A DNA stretch of 24,263 nt from Methanobrevibacter sp. GTDB lineage: Archaea; Methanobacteriota; Methanobacteria; Methanobacteriales; Methanobacteriaceae. Made by a program: the position numbers and the translations under genes. Below are positions 16,865 to 23,782 of the stretch, piece after piece; within the stretch, counting starts at the first letter, position 1, and every line of letters starts with the position of its first letter. The stretch spans positions 1 to 24,263 of the forward strand of contig WRCI01000004.1 of NCBI GenBank assembly GCA_009784145.1, in the 5' to 3' direction. Under the pieces are notes generated by a model. It saw nothing but the letters and a program-made list of their open reading frames with translations. It searched no databases and had not been told where the DNA came from.

Positions 16865-17893
16865 ATGAAAATAACTACTAAAAATGAAAAATCACTTATT
16901 TTAAATATCTTAAAAAAATTAGGTTTAAGTGATGAATATGCTGAAATCGTAGCTGAAGCTACTTTAGATTCAGATTTAAAAGGTTTTACTTCTCATGGAA
17001 TTGGAAGATTCCCTCAATACATTCATGGAATTGAAAAAGGAAAAATCAATATTAATCATGAAATAGAAATTGTGAAAGAAACTGAAGCTATTGCTTTAAT
17101 AAATGGTAAACATACCTTTGGTCAAGTAGTTGCTTATAAAGCTATGATGTTAGCTATTGAAAAAGCTAAAAAAATAGGAATTGCAGCAGTAGGAACACAT
17201 GAAGCAAATCATTTTGGAGTTACTGGATATTATTCTGATTTAGCTATAAGAAATGATGTTATTGGAATTGTTATGGCAAATACTGAACCTGCAATTGCAC
17301 CTCTTGGAGCTAAAACAGCTTTAATAGGAACCAATCCAATTGCAATAGGAATTCCTTCAAATGAAACTTATATTGCAGTAGATATGGCAACTTCTGTTAC
17401 AGCTAGAGGAAAATTAATGGAAGCCAAAAGAAAAGGAGAGCCGATTCCTGAAAATATGGCTTTAGATAAGGATGGAAATCCTACAACCGACCCTAGTGAA
17501 GCTCTTGAAGGATCAATATTACCATTTGGTGGTTACAAAGGATATGCACTAGCTTTTATGATTGAACTTTTAACTGGTCCTTTAGTAAATGCTGCATTTG
17601 GATCAGGTGTTCATGGAACAGCTAATCATACACAACTTTGTACTAAAGGAGACTTATTTATAGTTATAGATCCTTCAAAATTTGTAGGTATGGATAAATT
17701 TAAAGGAGAAACAGAAGAATTTATTAAAGAAGTTCGAGGAAGTGGAGACACTATTATCCCAGGAGATCTCGAAGTCGAAAGCATTCAAAAAAACTACAAA
17801 GAAGGATTAAAAGTTGATGAAAAACTTTATAATAATTTAAAAGAAATCTGTGATAATTTAGATATTAATATTGATGAATATATTTCACAGTAA
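16865..17893 (+). CDS. comC: L-sulfolactate dehydrogenase (ComC), Ldh2/MDH type
   Basis: ComC oxidises sulfolactate to sulfopyruvate with NAD(P) in coenzyme M synthesis. The protein is of the Ldh2/YlbC fold, with SHGIGRFPQYIHGIEKG (about 41-57), THEANHFGVTGYYSDLA (about 114-130), ANTEPAIAPLGAKTALIGTN (about 138-157), VDMATSVTARGK, and FGGYKGYALAFMIELLTGPL (about 221-240). Length 342 matches ComC of Methanocaldococcus (MJ1425, from memory). On sequence alone malate dehydrogenase of the same family is possible; placement directly before comD and comE favours ComC. I choose the ATG at 16865, five bases after AGGTG; the GTG at 16859 belongs to that ribosome site. Confidence 0.9.
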   Translation: MKITTKNEKSLILNILKKLGLSDEYAEIVAEATLDSDLKGFTSHGIGRFPQYIHGIEKGKININHEIEIVKETEAIALINGKHTFGQVVAYKAMMLAIEKAKKIGIAAVGTHEANHFGVTGYYSDLAIRNDVIGIVMANTEPAIAPLGAKTALIGTNPIAIGIPSNETYIAVDMATSVTARGKLMEAKRKGEPIPENMALDKDGNPTTDPSEALEGSILPFGGYKGYALAFMIELLTGPLVNAAFGSGVHGTANHTQLCTKGDLFIVIDPSKFVGMDKFKGETEEFIKEVRGSGDTIIPGDLEVESIQKNYKEGLKVDEKLYNNLKEICDNLDINIDEYISQ

Positions 17894-17971
17894 TGTTATC
17901 ATTATAGTTTTTCTAATTTTTATTTTTTTATAATATTTTTTCTTATTTTACATAAATATGATTATATAATG

Positions 17972-17980
17972 TATATAAAT
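17972..17980 (+). promoter_or_regulatory. TATA box for comD-comE
   Basis: TATATAAAT lies in the 145-base comC-comD gap and predicts transcription start near 18000, inside the repeat structure at 17981-18029. It suggests comDE can be transcribed separately from comC. Confidence 0.5.
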
Positions 17981-18029
17981 ATTAATATCTTATTCACACT
18001 AAAAGATATTAATTATTCACACTATAAGA
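17981..18029 (+). promoter_or_regulatory. Operator-like repeats at the comD promoter
   Basis: TTATTCACACTAAAAGA (17990-18006) recurs as TTATTCACACTATAAGA (18013-18029), one mismatch in 17, with a 23-bp period. An 11-bp inverted repeat ATTAATATCTT / AAGATATTAAT (17981-17991, 18003-18013) brackets the first copy with an 11-base loop. The elements cover the predicted transcription start and end ten bases before the GTG start. This suggests a repressor site or a leader structure; function is inferred. Confidence 0.6.
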
Positions 18030-18038
18030 GGTTATCAA

Positions 18039-18530
18039 GTGGACAGTACTGAAGCAGTTTATCAAGGACTAAAATCAGCAGGAATTAATTTTATTGTTAG
18101 TGTTCCTTGTATTAATTTAGGAAAACTTCTTGAAATTATTGATAATGATGATGAAATCATACATGTTCCAGTTACAAGAGAAGAAGAAGGAATTGGAATA
18201 TGTGCTGGTGCTTATTTTGGAGGTAAAAAAACAGCAATTTTAATGCAAAATTCTGGACTTGGGAATTGTGTCAATGCATTGGGATCTCTTTTTCAATTAT
18301 ATTCTTTGCCTTTAGTTATGATAATGAGTCACAGAGGAACTGAAGGTGAGCCTATCGTTGGACAAGTTCCAATGGGTAAAGCTACTCCAAAAGTCCTAGA
18401 AGCTTTGGAATTAAAATACATTAATCCAAAAACTCCAGAAGAAGCTAAAAAAATTATAGCTAATTCTTGGAAAACATCAGTTGAAGAAAAATCACCAATT
18501 TCAATATTATTGGATATTAATTATTGGTAA
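18039..18530 (+). CDS. comD: Sulfopyruvate decarboxylase subunit alpha (ComD)
   Basis: ComD is the Pyr-domain half of the thiamine-diphosphate enzyme that decarboxylates sulfopyruvate to sulfoacetaldehyde. The sequence opens [20 protein letters not shown], has the conserved glutamate region [20 protein letters not shown] (about 47-66), [20 protein letters not shown] (about 71-90), and [20 protein letters not shown] (about 101-120). Length 163 is normal for the split archaeal form. GAGGTTAT ahead of the GTG at 18039 supports that start. comE follows after 47 bases and encodes the other subunit. Confidence 0.95.
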   Translation: MDSTEAVYQGLKSAGINFIVSVPCINLGKLLEIIDNDDEIIHVPVTREEEGIGICAGAYFGGKKTAILMQNSGLGNCVNALGSLFQLYSLPLVMIMSHRGTEGEPIVGQVPMGKATPKVLEALELKYINPKTPEEAKKIIANSWKTSVEEKSPISILLDINYW

Positions 18531-18577
18531 ATAATTAAAATAGAGTTACCTTTATTATTTTATTAGGAATTGTTAAA

Positions 18578-19207
18578 ATGGAACGTTTTGATGGAATAAA
18601 AAATATAATGGAATACATTAATGATGAAATCATAATTTGTAATATAGGATTTCCATCAAGAGAACTTTATCAAATAAAAGATAGAGCTAAAAACTTTTAT
18701 ATGTTAGGGTCTATGGGACTTGCTTCTTCTATTGGATTAGGATTAGCTATGGCAAAAGAAAATAATGATGAAAATAAAAAATTTTCTAAGTTATTAAAGA
18801 TAACTGATGAAAATAAAAATAATAATAATAATAATAAAAATAACTGCGAAAAAATCATTGTTTTTGATGGGGATGGATCTGTTTTAATGAATATGGGTTC
18901 ATTAGTTACAATATTCAATCAAAGCCCAAAAAATCTTATTTTAATTGTTTTTGATAATGGATGTTATGGGTCTACTGGAAATCAATGCACTTATGCAGAA
19001 AATATAAATCTTTTGGAAGTAGCTAAAGGTATTGGGTTTGAAAATTGTTATAACTGCGAAGATATTGATTTTGGAGAGATTTTAAAAAAAGATCAAGAGA
19101 ATTCTATTTTTATTCATTATAAAATCCTCCCCGGCAATGCAGATTCTCCAGTAATTGATATGTCTCCTGATGAAATAAGAGATAGGTTTTTAGATACTAT
19201 AAAATAA
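18578..19207 (+). CDS. comE: Sulfopyruvate decarboxylase subunit beta (ComE)
   Basis: ComE is the thiamine-diphosphate-binding half of the ComDE enzyme. It has the glycine-rich start of the PP domain [16 protein letters not shown] (44-59), the cofactor signature [14 protein letters not shown] (96-109) and [14 protein letters not shown] (123-136), with the Mg-binding GDGS at 98-101. Residues about 61-90 are a Lys/Asn-rich insertion with a run of six Asn between the two conserved blocks. Length 209 versus the usual about 185-190 is explained by that insertion. The AGGAATTG ribosome site precedes the ATG. It closes the comC-comD-comE run. Confidence 0.94.
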   Translation: MERFDGIKNIMEYINDEIIICNIGFPSRELYQIKDRAKNFYMLGSMGLASSIGLGLAMAKENNDENKKFSKLLKITDENKNNNNNNKNNCEKIIVFDGDGSVLMNMGSLVTIFNQSPKNLILIVFDNGCYGSTGNQCTYAENINLLEVAKGIGFENCYNCEDIDFGEILKKDQENSIFIHYKILPGNADSPVIDMSPDEIRDRFLDTIK

Positions 19208-19259
19208 TTGATTGGATTTTACAAGGACAATGACTTAAATTCGTGAATACTAACTTCAT

Positions 19260-19739
19260 TTAGTCATGATATCTTGGATAAGGTCCTTTTCCATCTTCTC
19301 CATAAATTTTACCATCTATTGCACCAATAAAGATATAATCTCTGTATTCATCATATGCGAAAAATAAAGGTATTTTATATAACATTTTACCGTTAACTTC
19401 TATTAATATTGGGTTTCCTGTGATTTCAATAATATAATCAGGGTCTGGGAACTCATAATCTAAAATATCCCGAGCTATTTGTTTAGCTCTACTTTTACTA
19501 ATATATTCTTGTTCTACTTGGGGTTTAGATTCTGAAACATTTTTTATCTGGGAAACATTATTGTTTACAACAAGTTTTTCCTCAGATTTATCTTGATTTA
19601 AAGTTAAAAAAGCATAAGTAGCAAGTACAGAAGTAATTACTATTAAAATAATGATAATTATTAATAGAATTTTTTTATTGTTACTGCTTTTAGCATTATT
19701 ATCTGTTCTAGAATTTTCACCTTTTTCTATTTTAGCCAT
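19260..19739 (-). CDS. Single-pass membrane protein with PepSY-like outer domain
   Basis: The protein has a short basic cytosolic tail rich in Asn/Ser (1-22), one membrane helix at about 23-46 (KKILLIIIIILIVITSVLAT), a linker, and an outer domain (about 75-159) beginning EYISKSRAKQIARDILDYEF and ending FIGAIDGKIYGEDGKGPYPR. The pattern of an ISKSRAKQIA helix followed by strands and a xDGKIYGEDG turn resembles PepSY domains, which often inhibit or regulate proteases, but the match is not certain. It lacks the zinc ribbon of its upstream neighbours. GGTGA seven bases before the ATG fixes the start. It is the last gene of the minus-strand membrane cluster. Confidence 0.8.
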   Translation of the reverse strand: MAKIEKGENSRTDNNAKSSNNKKILLIIIIILIVITSVLATYAFLTLNQDKSEEKLVVNNNVSQIKNVSESKPQVEQEYISKSRAKQIARDILDYEFPDPDYIIEITGNPILIEVNGKMLYKIPLFFAYDEYRDYIFIGAIDGKIYGEDGKGPYPRYHD

Positions 19740-19854
19740 TGAAAATTCACCTTATTTTTTAATTCTTTTATATGAAAAACCATATCCTACTGCATAAATA
19801 GTTCTGCTTTGAATTTAAAAGAAGCAATATAATTATAATTTAAGTTAAATATAT

Positions 19855-20616
19855 TTATAACTTTAAATTATCAATTGTGTTTATTAACTTATTAATATAA
19901 TCAAGAGTTATTTCACTTGATTCGTACATATAAGTTTCATAAATCAATGTGGGAGTGCCTGATTGCATAATAGGAACTGTGACATAATTTGGACTTGTTT
20001 GAGACATTGGATAATAGTAAAGCAAAGGAGGAATTTTAGCTATAATTTCATCAGCTAAAACTTTAGATTTATAATCATTTAAAGGAGCAAAAATAAAATT
20101 AGTTTCATCATAATTACCTCCCTGAGTACCTTGATTAGAATGAATATCAATGACCAAATTATAATTTTTAGAAGTAGCATCAGGAACAACAAATTCGTTA
20201 GCTAATAGTTGACCATTCATCCTACCCACATTATAATCATCAGGGCTATCTGTAACAGTAATCTTATAAATATAATAAGAATAATTTAAAGAATCAGATT
20301 TAACTTTTAGAGAATCATATAATGCATTATGAACATTAGATTCTAATGGATGAACTCCAATAATATAAGCTATTTTTACATTTGAATTTTTATTGCCAAT
20401 AGGACCAATAAGGTCAACTGTTCCTTTATTATTTGAACCTAAATTAACAGTATTGAATCCATTGAAGATTGTATCAATTATATTACTGTCACTATCATTA
20501 TTGACATTATTATGACTATCCTCATTATTAGCATTAATAAAAATATTGAAAACTAATAACCCTAATAATATTGTCAATAAAACTATGACTAGTATAATTA
20601 TTCTTCTTAATCTCAT
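19855..20616 (-). CDS. Membrane-anchored M14/AstE-like zinc peptidase candidate
   Basis: A basic start MRLRR and membrane helix (about 6-27) are followed by an Asn/Asp-rich stalk (28-60). The outer domain (about 65-253) shows a pattern like zinc carboxypeptidases or AstE/AspA hydrolases: IIGVHPLESNVH with HxxE (H89, E92), GRMNG with R132, VIDIHSNQG giving the third zinc ligand H159, and PTLIYETYM with E227 as general base. The protein would be held by its helix facing the pseudomurein wall; a peptide-crosslink target is inference. No family name can be assigned with confidence. The start ATG overlaps AGGATG and has a poor Shine-Dalgarno sequence. Confidence 0.8.
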   Translation of the reverse strand: MRLRRIIILVIVLLTILLGLLVFNIFINANNEDSHNNVNNDSDSNIIDTIFNGFNTVNLGSNNKGTVDLIGPIGNKNSNVKIAYIIGVHPLESNVHNALYDSLKVKSDSLNYSYYIYKITVTDSPDDYNVGRMNGQLLANEFVVPDATSKNYNLVIDIHSNQGTQGGNYDETNFIFAPLNDYKSKVLADEIIAKIPPLLYYYPMSQTSPNYVTVPIMQSGTPTLIYETYMYESSEITLDYINKLINTIDNLKL

Positions 20617-20650
20617 CCTAATCTATTTCCATTAATAAGAATTTATAATT

Positions 20651-20702
20651 TCTAAAAAATCCTTATTTATAAATTCTAAAAAATCCTTATTTATAAATTC
20701 AA
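20651..20702. repeat. 24-bp direct repeat between membrane-cluster genes
   Basis: TCTAAAAAATCCTTATTTAT plus AAAT occurs at 20651-20674 and 20675-20698, with a partial third copy after it. It lies in the gap upstream of the M14-like gene. Confidence 0.8.
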
Positions 20703-20725
20703 AAATTCTTTTTTTTCATGATTCC

Positions 20726-21460
20726 TTACCAATTTATACTTGAAGGAAGTGAACCACTTTCAGATCTTATTATAACTATAGCAAAAGCTAGTATAAGTCC
20801 TTCATAACCAAAATCAGGACTTCCTGCAACAACAATTCCTGTGTAATTAGGAGCTCTACCATGATTATCCATCCACCTATAAGTTCTTTGTGCCATATCC
20901 ACATATTGTGATCTAGTAAGAGATGAAGTACTCACACCATATAATGGATTATCTGGAGAGGCAAAAGATCTAAAGTTAATATTACCACTATCACCCCTAT
21001 TTTTCATATCAATAGCTTTAGAAAAAATATAAAGACACTGTGGTCTTGTAAGTGTGACTCCTTTATAATGAATAGAAGAAGAAGGATTAGCACTATATGC
21101 TACTGCAAGACCATAAACTGCAGATAAAGGAATACTTGAACTAGTAACAGTATCAAGATTACTATTAGAATTTAAATTAGCATTATCGCCATTATTAAAA
21201 ACATTATCATTATTATTGTTATCATTGCTATTACTGTTATTATCATTAAATAACACGAAAGAAGATACTCCTACAATAGCTATAGCTATTACAAGCACTA
21301 TAGCAATAGCAATTAAGAGTTTTTCATTATTTTCACTACCCTCAGAACCCTCATTTATATTTTGTAAATTTGATAGTGAAGTTCCACAGTTTTGACAAAA
21401 TTTCGAGTTTCTAGTATTTTCTGTTCCACAATTTGGACAATATTGTAATAAAATAAACAT
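20726..21460 (-). CDS. Zinc-ribbon membrane protein with pseudomurein-binding-like repeats
   Basis: Residues 8-25 form a zinc ribbon (CPNC, CQNC; C8, C11, C22, C25), then a membrane helix at about 48-71, an Asn-rich stalk (72-103), and an outer region of about 140 residues. That region contains LTRPQCLYIFSKAI (137-150) and LTRSQYVDMAQRTYRWMDNHGRAPNYTGI (181-209, here interrupted only for description), which match the pattern of pseudomurein-binding repeats (helix, then GrxPNYv, then helix). It ends in a partial repeat, SGSLPSSINW. It probably sits in the membrane and grips the wall. A strong AAAGGAGG lies only one base before the ATG, which is too close; the true start may be the downstream ATT or another unusual codon. 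Confidence 0.82.
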   Translation of the reverse strand: MFILLQYCPNCGTENTRNSKFCQNCGTSLSNLQNINEGSEGSENNEKLLIAIAIVLVIAIAIVGVSSFVLFNDNNSNSNDNNNNDNVFNNGDNANLNSNSNLDTVTSSSIPLSAVYGLAVAYSANPSSSIHYKGVTLTRPQCLYIFSKAIDMKNRGDSGNINFRSFASPDNPLYGVSTSSLTRSQYVDMAQRTYRWMDNHGRAPNYTGIVVAGSPDFGYEGLILAFAIVIIRSESGSLPSSINW

Positions 21461-21520
21461 GCCTCCTTTAATTTTTATTTATATGTGAAAAATTATTTAT
21501 TTGTAAAAAAGCATTAAATT

Positions 21521-22105
21521 TCATAAATCTTTTGTTATTTTCTCAACAATCTCATGTCTATTAGATATTTCTTTATCAAAGTCAACCATTATGTAATCAT
21601 TTCCATTAGCAATATTATAAGCATAGTAATTCATATTTTGTATTGTATAAGTTTCTTTTCCATTAATTTTAGTTTCAGAAACACCTAAATATTTTGCAGC
21701 AGTAGTTTGATAAACATACTCATACAAACCAGTATTTATTAAAGCACCTTTACTAACGAGTATTCGAATTTCATTTCCTTCAGAATTTTCAAAATTGTAT
21801 TGTTTCCCACTAACAACTATTTCAGTGCCAGAAGCTTTAAATTCTGAAGGAACATTAAATTTATAACCTTCAATAAATTCTGCATGAGTATCTGGAAAAG
21901 CTAGGTTAATTACTAAAACAGCAAGAACACAAGTTAGAACAACAACAATCAGAGGTAAAATAAATTTTTTATGTGATATTATGAATTTATTTTGTGTAAA
22001 ACTTTCTGTAATATTTTGTGATTTTCCACAATCTGGACAAAACTTATCATCTTCATCTAATTTTCCCCCACATTTACTACAAAAAATTCCTTTTTCATCT
22101 TCCAT
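21521..22105 (-). CDS. Zinc-ribbon single-pass membrane protein, 194 aa
   Basis: The N-terminus has the zinc ribbon CSKC/CPDC within FCSKCGGKLDEDDKFCPDC, then one membrane helix at about 46-66 (ILPLIVVVLTCVLAVLVINL). The outer domain (about 70-194) starts FIEGYKFNVPSEFKASGTE and resembles small alpha/beta outer domains of methanobacterial zinc-ribbon proteins; the fold is not identified. I choose the ATG at 22105 rather than the TTG at 22114, since the sequence then begins MEDEKG right before the ribbon and the upstream TTTGG is a poor start context. It is related to its neighbours in architecture but not in its outer domain. Confidence 0.82.
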   Translation of the reverse strand: MEDEKGIFCSKCGGKLDEDDKFCPDCGKSQNITESFTQNKFIISHKKFILPLIVVVLTCVLAVLVINLAFPDTHAEFIEGYKFNVPSEFKASGTEIVVSGKQYNFENSEGNEIRILVSKGALINTGLYEYVYQTTAAKYLGVSETKINGKETYTIQNMNYYAYNIANGNDYIMVDFDKEISNRHEIVEKITKDL

Positions 22106-22205
22106 TAATACCAAACCCTTAAACTTAATAACAATTCTCTAAAACTGATAATAATTACTTAAAATTAATAACAATTCCTTAAATTGATATCAATTCATTA
22201 AAATA

Positions 22206-22820
22206 TTAATAGTATTCATATACTTCCAAATTCCAATATTGTAACTCATAAGCTGAAATATATACACGATAAGTTCCAGAACCTGAAAATTCAATAGTGT
22301 CAGACTTTGTAGCTACTGCACTTTTACTATTCCATGACAATTGAGAAGATCCAATAGTATTACCATTTTTACTAACAGTTGTATACATAAAATTGTCAGC
22401 ATAGTTTTTAATTGGCATAGCTGATGGAACAACTTTCATCCTATTTCCACCACCATTTATAGTAACGATATAATCGCCAACCCCATTGAATGAATCAATT
22501 TTATGCCAAGTTTTAGTATTTACATTAGAAGAATCACTAACATAGCTATTAGAAACACCATCAACAGAACTACCACCATTATTACTAATATCTGAATTAT
22601 TGTCATTATTATTTAAACTAACAAAAGCATAAGTTCCAACAATAGCAATAACTATCAATAATGCTACAATTACTCCAATTAATATTTTTTGATTATTTCC
22701 CCCTATAACCTTATTATCAGAGTTTATCTCATGTATTTCTGATAATTTTTTTCCACAACTTTTACAAAATGTAGAATTGTCATCATTCTCTGCTCCACAA
22801 TCTTTACAATATTTTGGCAA
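22206..22820 (-). CDS. Zinc-ribbon single-pass membrane protein, 204 aa
   Basis: It opens MPKYCKDCGAENDDNSTFCK with zinc-ribbon cysteines at about 5, 8, 19 and 22, a linker, a membrane helix at about 46-65 (KILIGVIVALLIVIAIVGTY), a Ser/Asn/Asp stalk (66-98), and an outer beta-rich domain from about 100 (TWHKIDSFNGVGDYIVTING) ending YWNLEVYEYY. No enzyme motif is visible; a ligand-binding beta-sandwich is plausible. The start is TTG at 22820, eight bases after AGGAGGG; an upstream TTG at 22841 would put the ribosome site itself in the coding frame. It is the first gene of the five-gene minus-strand cluster. Confidence 0.82.
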   Translation of the reverse strand: MPKYCKDCGAENDDNSTFCKSCGKKLSEIHEINSDNKVIGGNNQKILIGVIVALLIVIAIVGTYAFVSLNNNDNNSDISNNGGSSVDGVSNSYVSDSSNVNTKTWHKIDSFNGVGDYIVTINGGGNRMKVVPSAMPIKNYADNFMYTTVSKNGNTIGSSQLSWNSKSAVATKSDTIEFSGSGTYRVYISAYELQYWNLEVYEYY

Positions 22821-22841
22821 AACAATAACCCTCCTTTTCAA

Positions 22842-23194
22842 ATTTTATTAAATTATTCTAATCCCATAAATAATTTTTTCATGTTTTTATAAAAAAATAT
22901 ATTGCAGGTTTATTTAGATATTTATAATATAAAAATAATGAAATATAAATGTTGTTTATATAATGAATCTTAAACAAAAGTAATTTTCTCTAAGAAAAAA
23001 TTATCTTTATTTCTTAAACAAATGATTTTAAGATAATTTTTGATAAATGATTTAAACTTCTGATTATGACTCATAAGAAAAGGAAGACTATATAAACTAA
23101 CTGATAAAAGAAAAAAAAGCATTGAAAATTATAAAAGAAAAGTTTTAAAAATTTAATAAAGAAAATAAATAATTAAATCTAATTTTAAAACACA
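22842..23194. other. Spacer upstream of the membrane cluster
   Basis: About 350 bases between the thioesterase end and the first zinc-ribbon gene. It holds a 12-bp inverted repeat (22996-23041) and a TATA-like TTTATATTAT run reading toward the cluster near 22920-22945. No frame is supported. Confidence 0.5.
22996..23041. other. 12-bp inverted repeat
   Basis: AAAAATTATCTT (22996-23007) and AAGATAATTTTT (23030-23041) are perfect complements with a 22-base loop. It could be a 3'-end structure for the thioesterase transcript or an operator of the membrane cluster. Confidence 0.55.
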
Positions 23195-23626
23195 CTAGTA
23201 ATTAATCATTTTTTCAGCTATTGTAAATCCATTTCCAATCATTACTGCAATTTTTTTATCTAAATCGTCTGTAATGTCAATTTGATAAACAGACATGTTT
23301 CTGCCTTTGTTTAGGCATTTTGACTTCGAAAAAAGAATACTTCCTTTTGTACTTTTAAGATATGATATAGTACAGGATTGACTAACAGTGGCACCTACAA
23401 TAGATCCAGAAAAATTATCTACATTAGCATGTAACCCAAATGTAAAATCAGCAAGAGTGAAAATAGCTCCCCCATGAACATTAACTGCTGCATTTTTGTG
23501 AATATCTTTGATTTCCATGCTGCATTCAACAGAATCTTCAGATATTGATTCAATTTTAATTCCTGCAATTTCTGCAAACTTATCTTCGGAAAAAAACCTT
23601 TTTATATTGTCTATATCTATTTTCAT
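23195..23626 (-). CDS. PaaI-family hotdog thioesterase
   Basis: This 143-residue protein has the single-hotdog PaaI pattern: IKDIHKNAAVNVHGGAIFTL (about 39-58) with the conserved HGG, then ADFTFGLHAN with the catalytic Asp equivalent, a SCTISYLKSTKGSILFSKSK strand pair, and NMSVYQIDITDDLDKKIAVM near the end. PaaI-type enzymes hydrolyse aryl- or acyl-CoA thioesters; the archaeal substrate is unknown. GAGGA six bases before the ATG supports the start. It is transcribed from its own promoter, with a TATA-like TTTATATATC about 27 bases upstream, and is separated from the TPR gene by about 155 bases. Confidence 0.92.
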   Translation of the reverse strand: MKIDIDNIKRFFSEDKFAEIAGIKIESISEDSVECSMEIKDIHKNAAVNVHGGAIFTLADFTFGLHANVDNFSGSIVGATVSQSCTISYLKSTKGSILFSKSKCLNKGRNMSVYQIDITDDLDKKIAVMIGNGFTIAEKMINY

Positions 23627-23652
23627 TTTATTCCTCTTTATTTTTTAGTTAA

Positions 23653-23662
23653 GATATATAAA
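23653..23662 (-). promoter_or_regulatory. TATA box for the PaaI-type gene
   Basis: Read on the minus strand, TTTATATATC lies about 27 bases before the ATG at 23626. It predicts a very short leader, although a GAGGA ribosome site is present. Confidence 0.4.
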
Positions 23663-23685
23663 TCAAATGTTTCTAATGTAAAATA

Positions 23686-23707
23686 TCAAAAACATGAAAG
23701 TTTTTGA
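23686..23707 (-). terminator. Hairpin downstream of the TPR gene
   Basis: TCAAAAAC and GTTTTTGA form an 8-bp stem with a 6-base loop, and on the minus strand it is followed by TATTTTAC. It lies about 75 bases after the TPR gene stop and before the thioesterase promoter, a fitting place for a terminator. Confidence 0.4.
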
Positions 23708-23782
23708 CAGAGCCAATAATTAAAGAAAAGGGATAACCTTATATTGGAAAACATAATTTATTCATAGTGTAATATAAAATTG

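Noticed and set aside
16865..17893. Malate dehydrogenase as the main call
   Set aside because: The family includes malate and sulfolactate enzymes, but adjacency to comD-comE favours ComC. Malate activity is not excluded.
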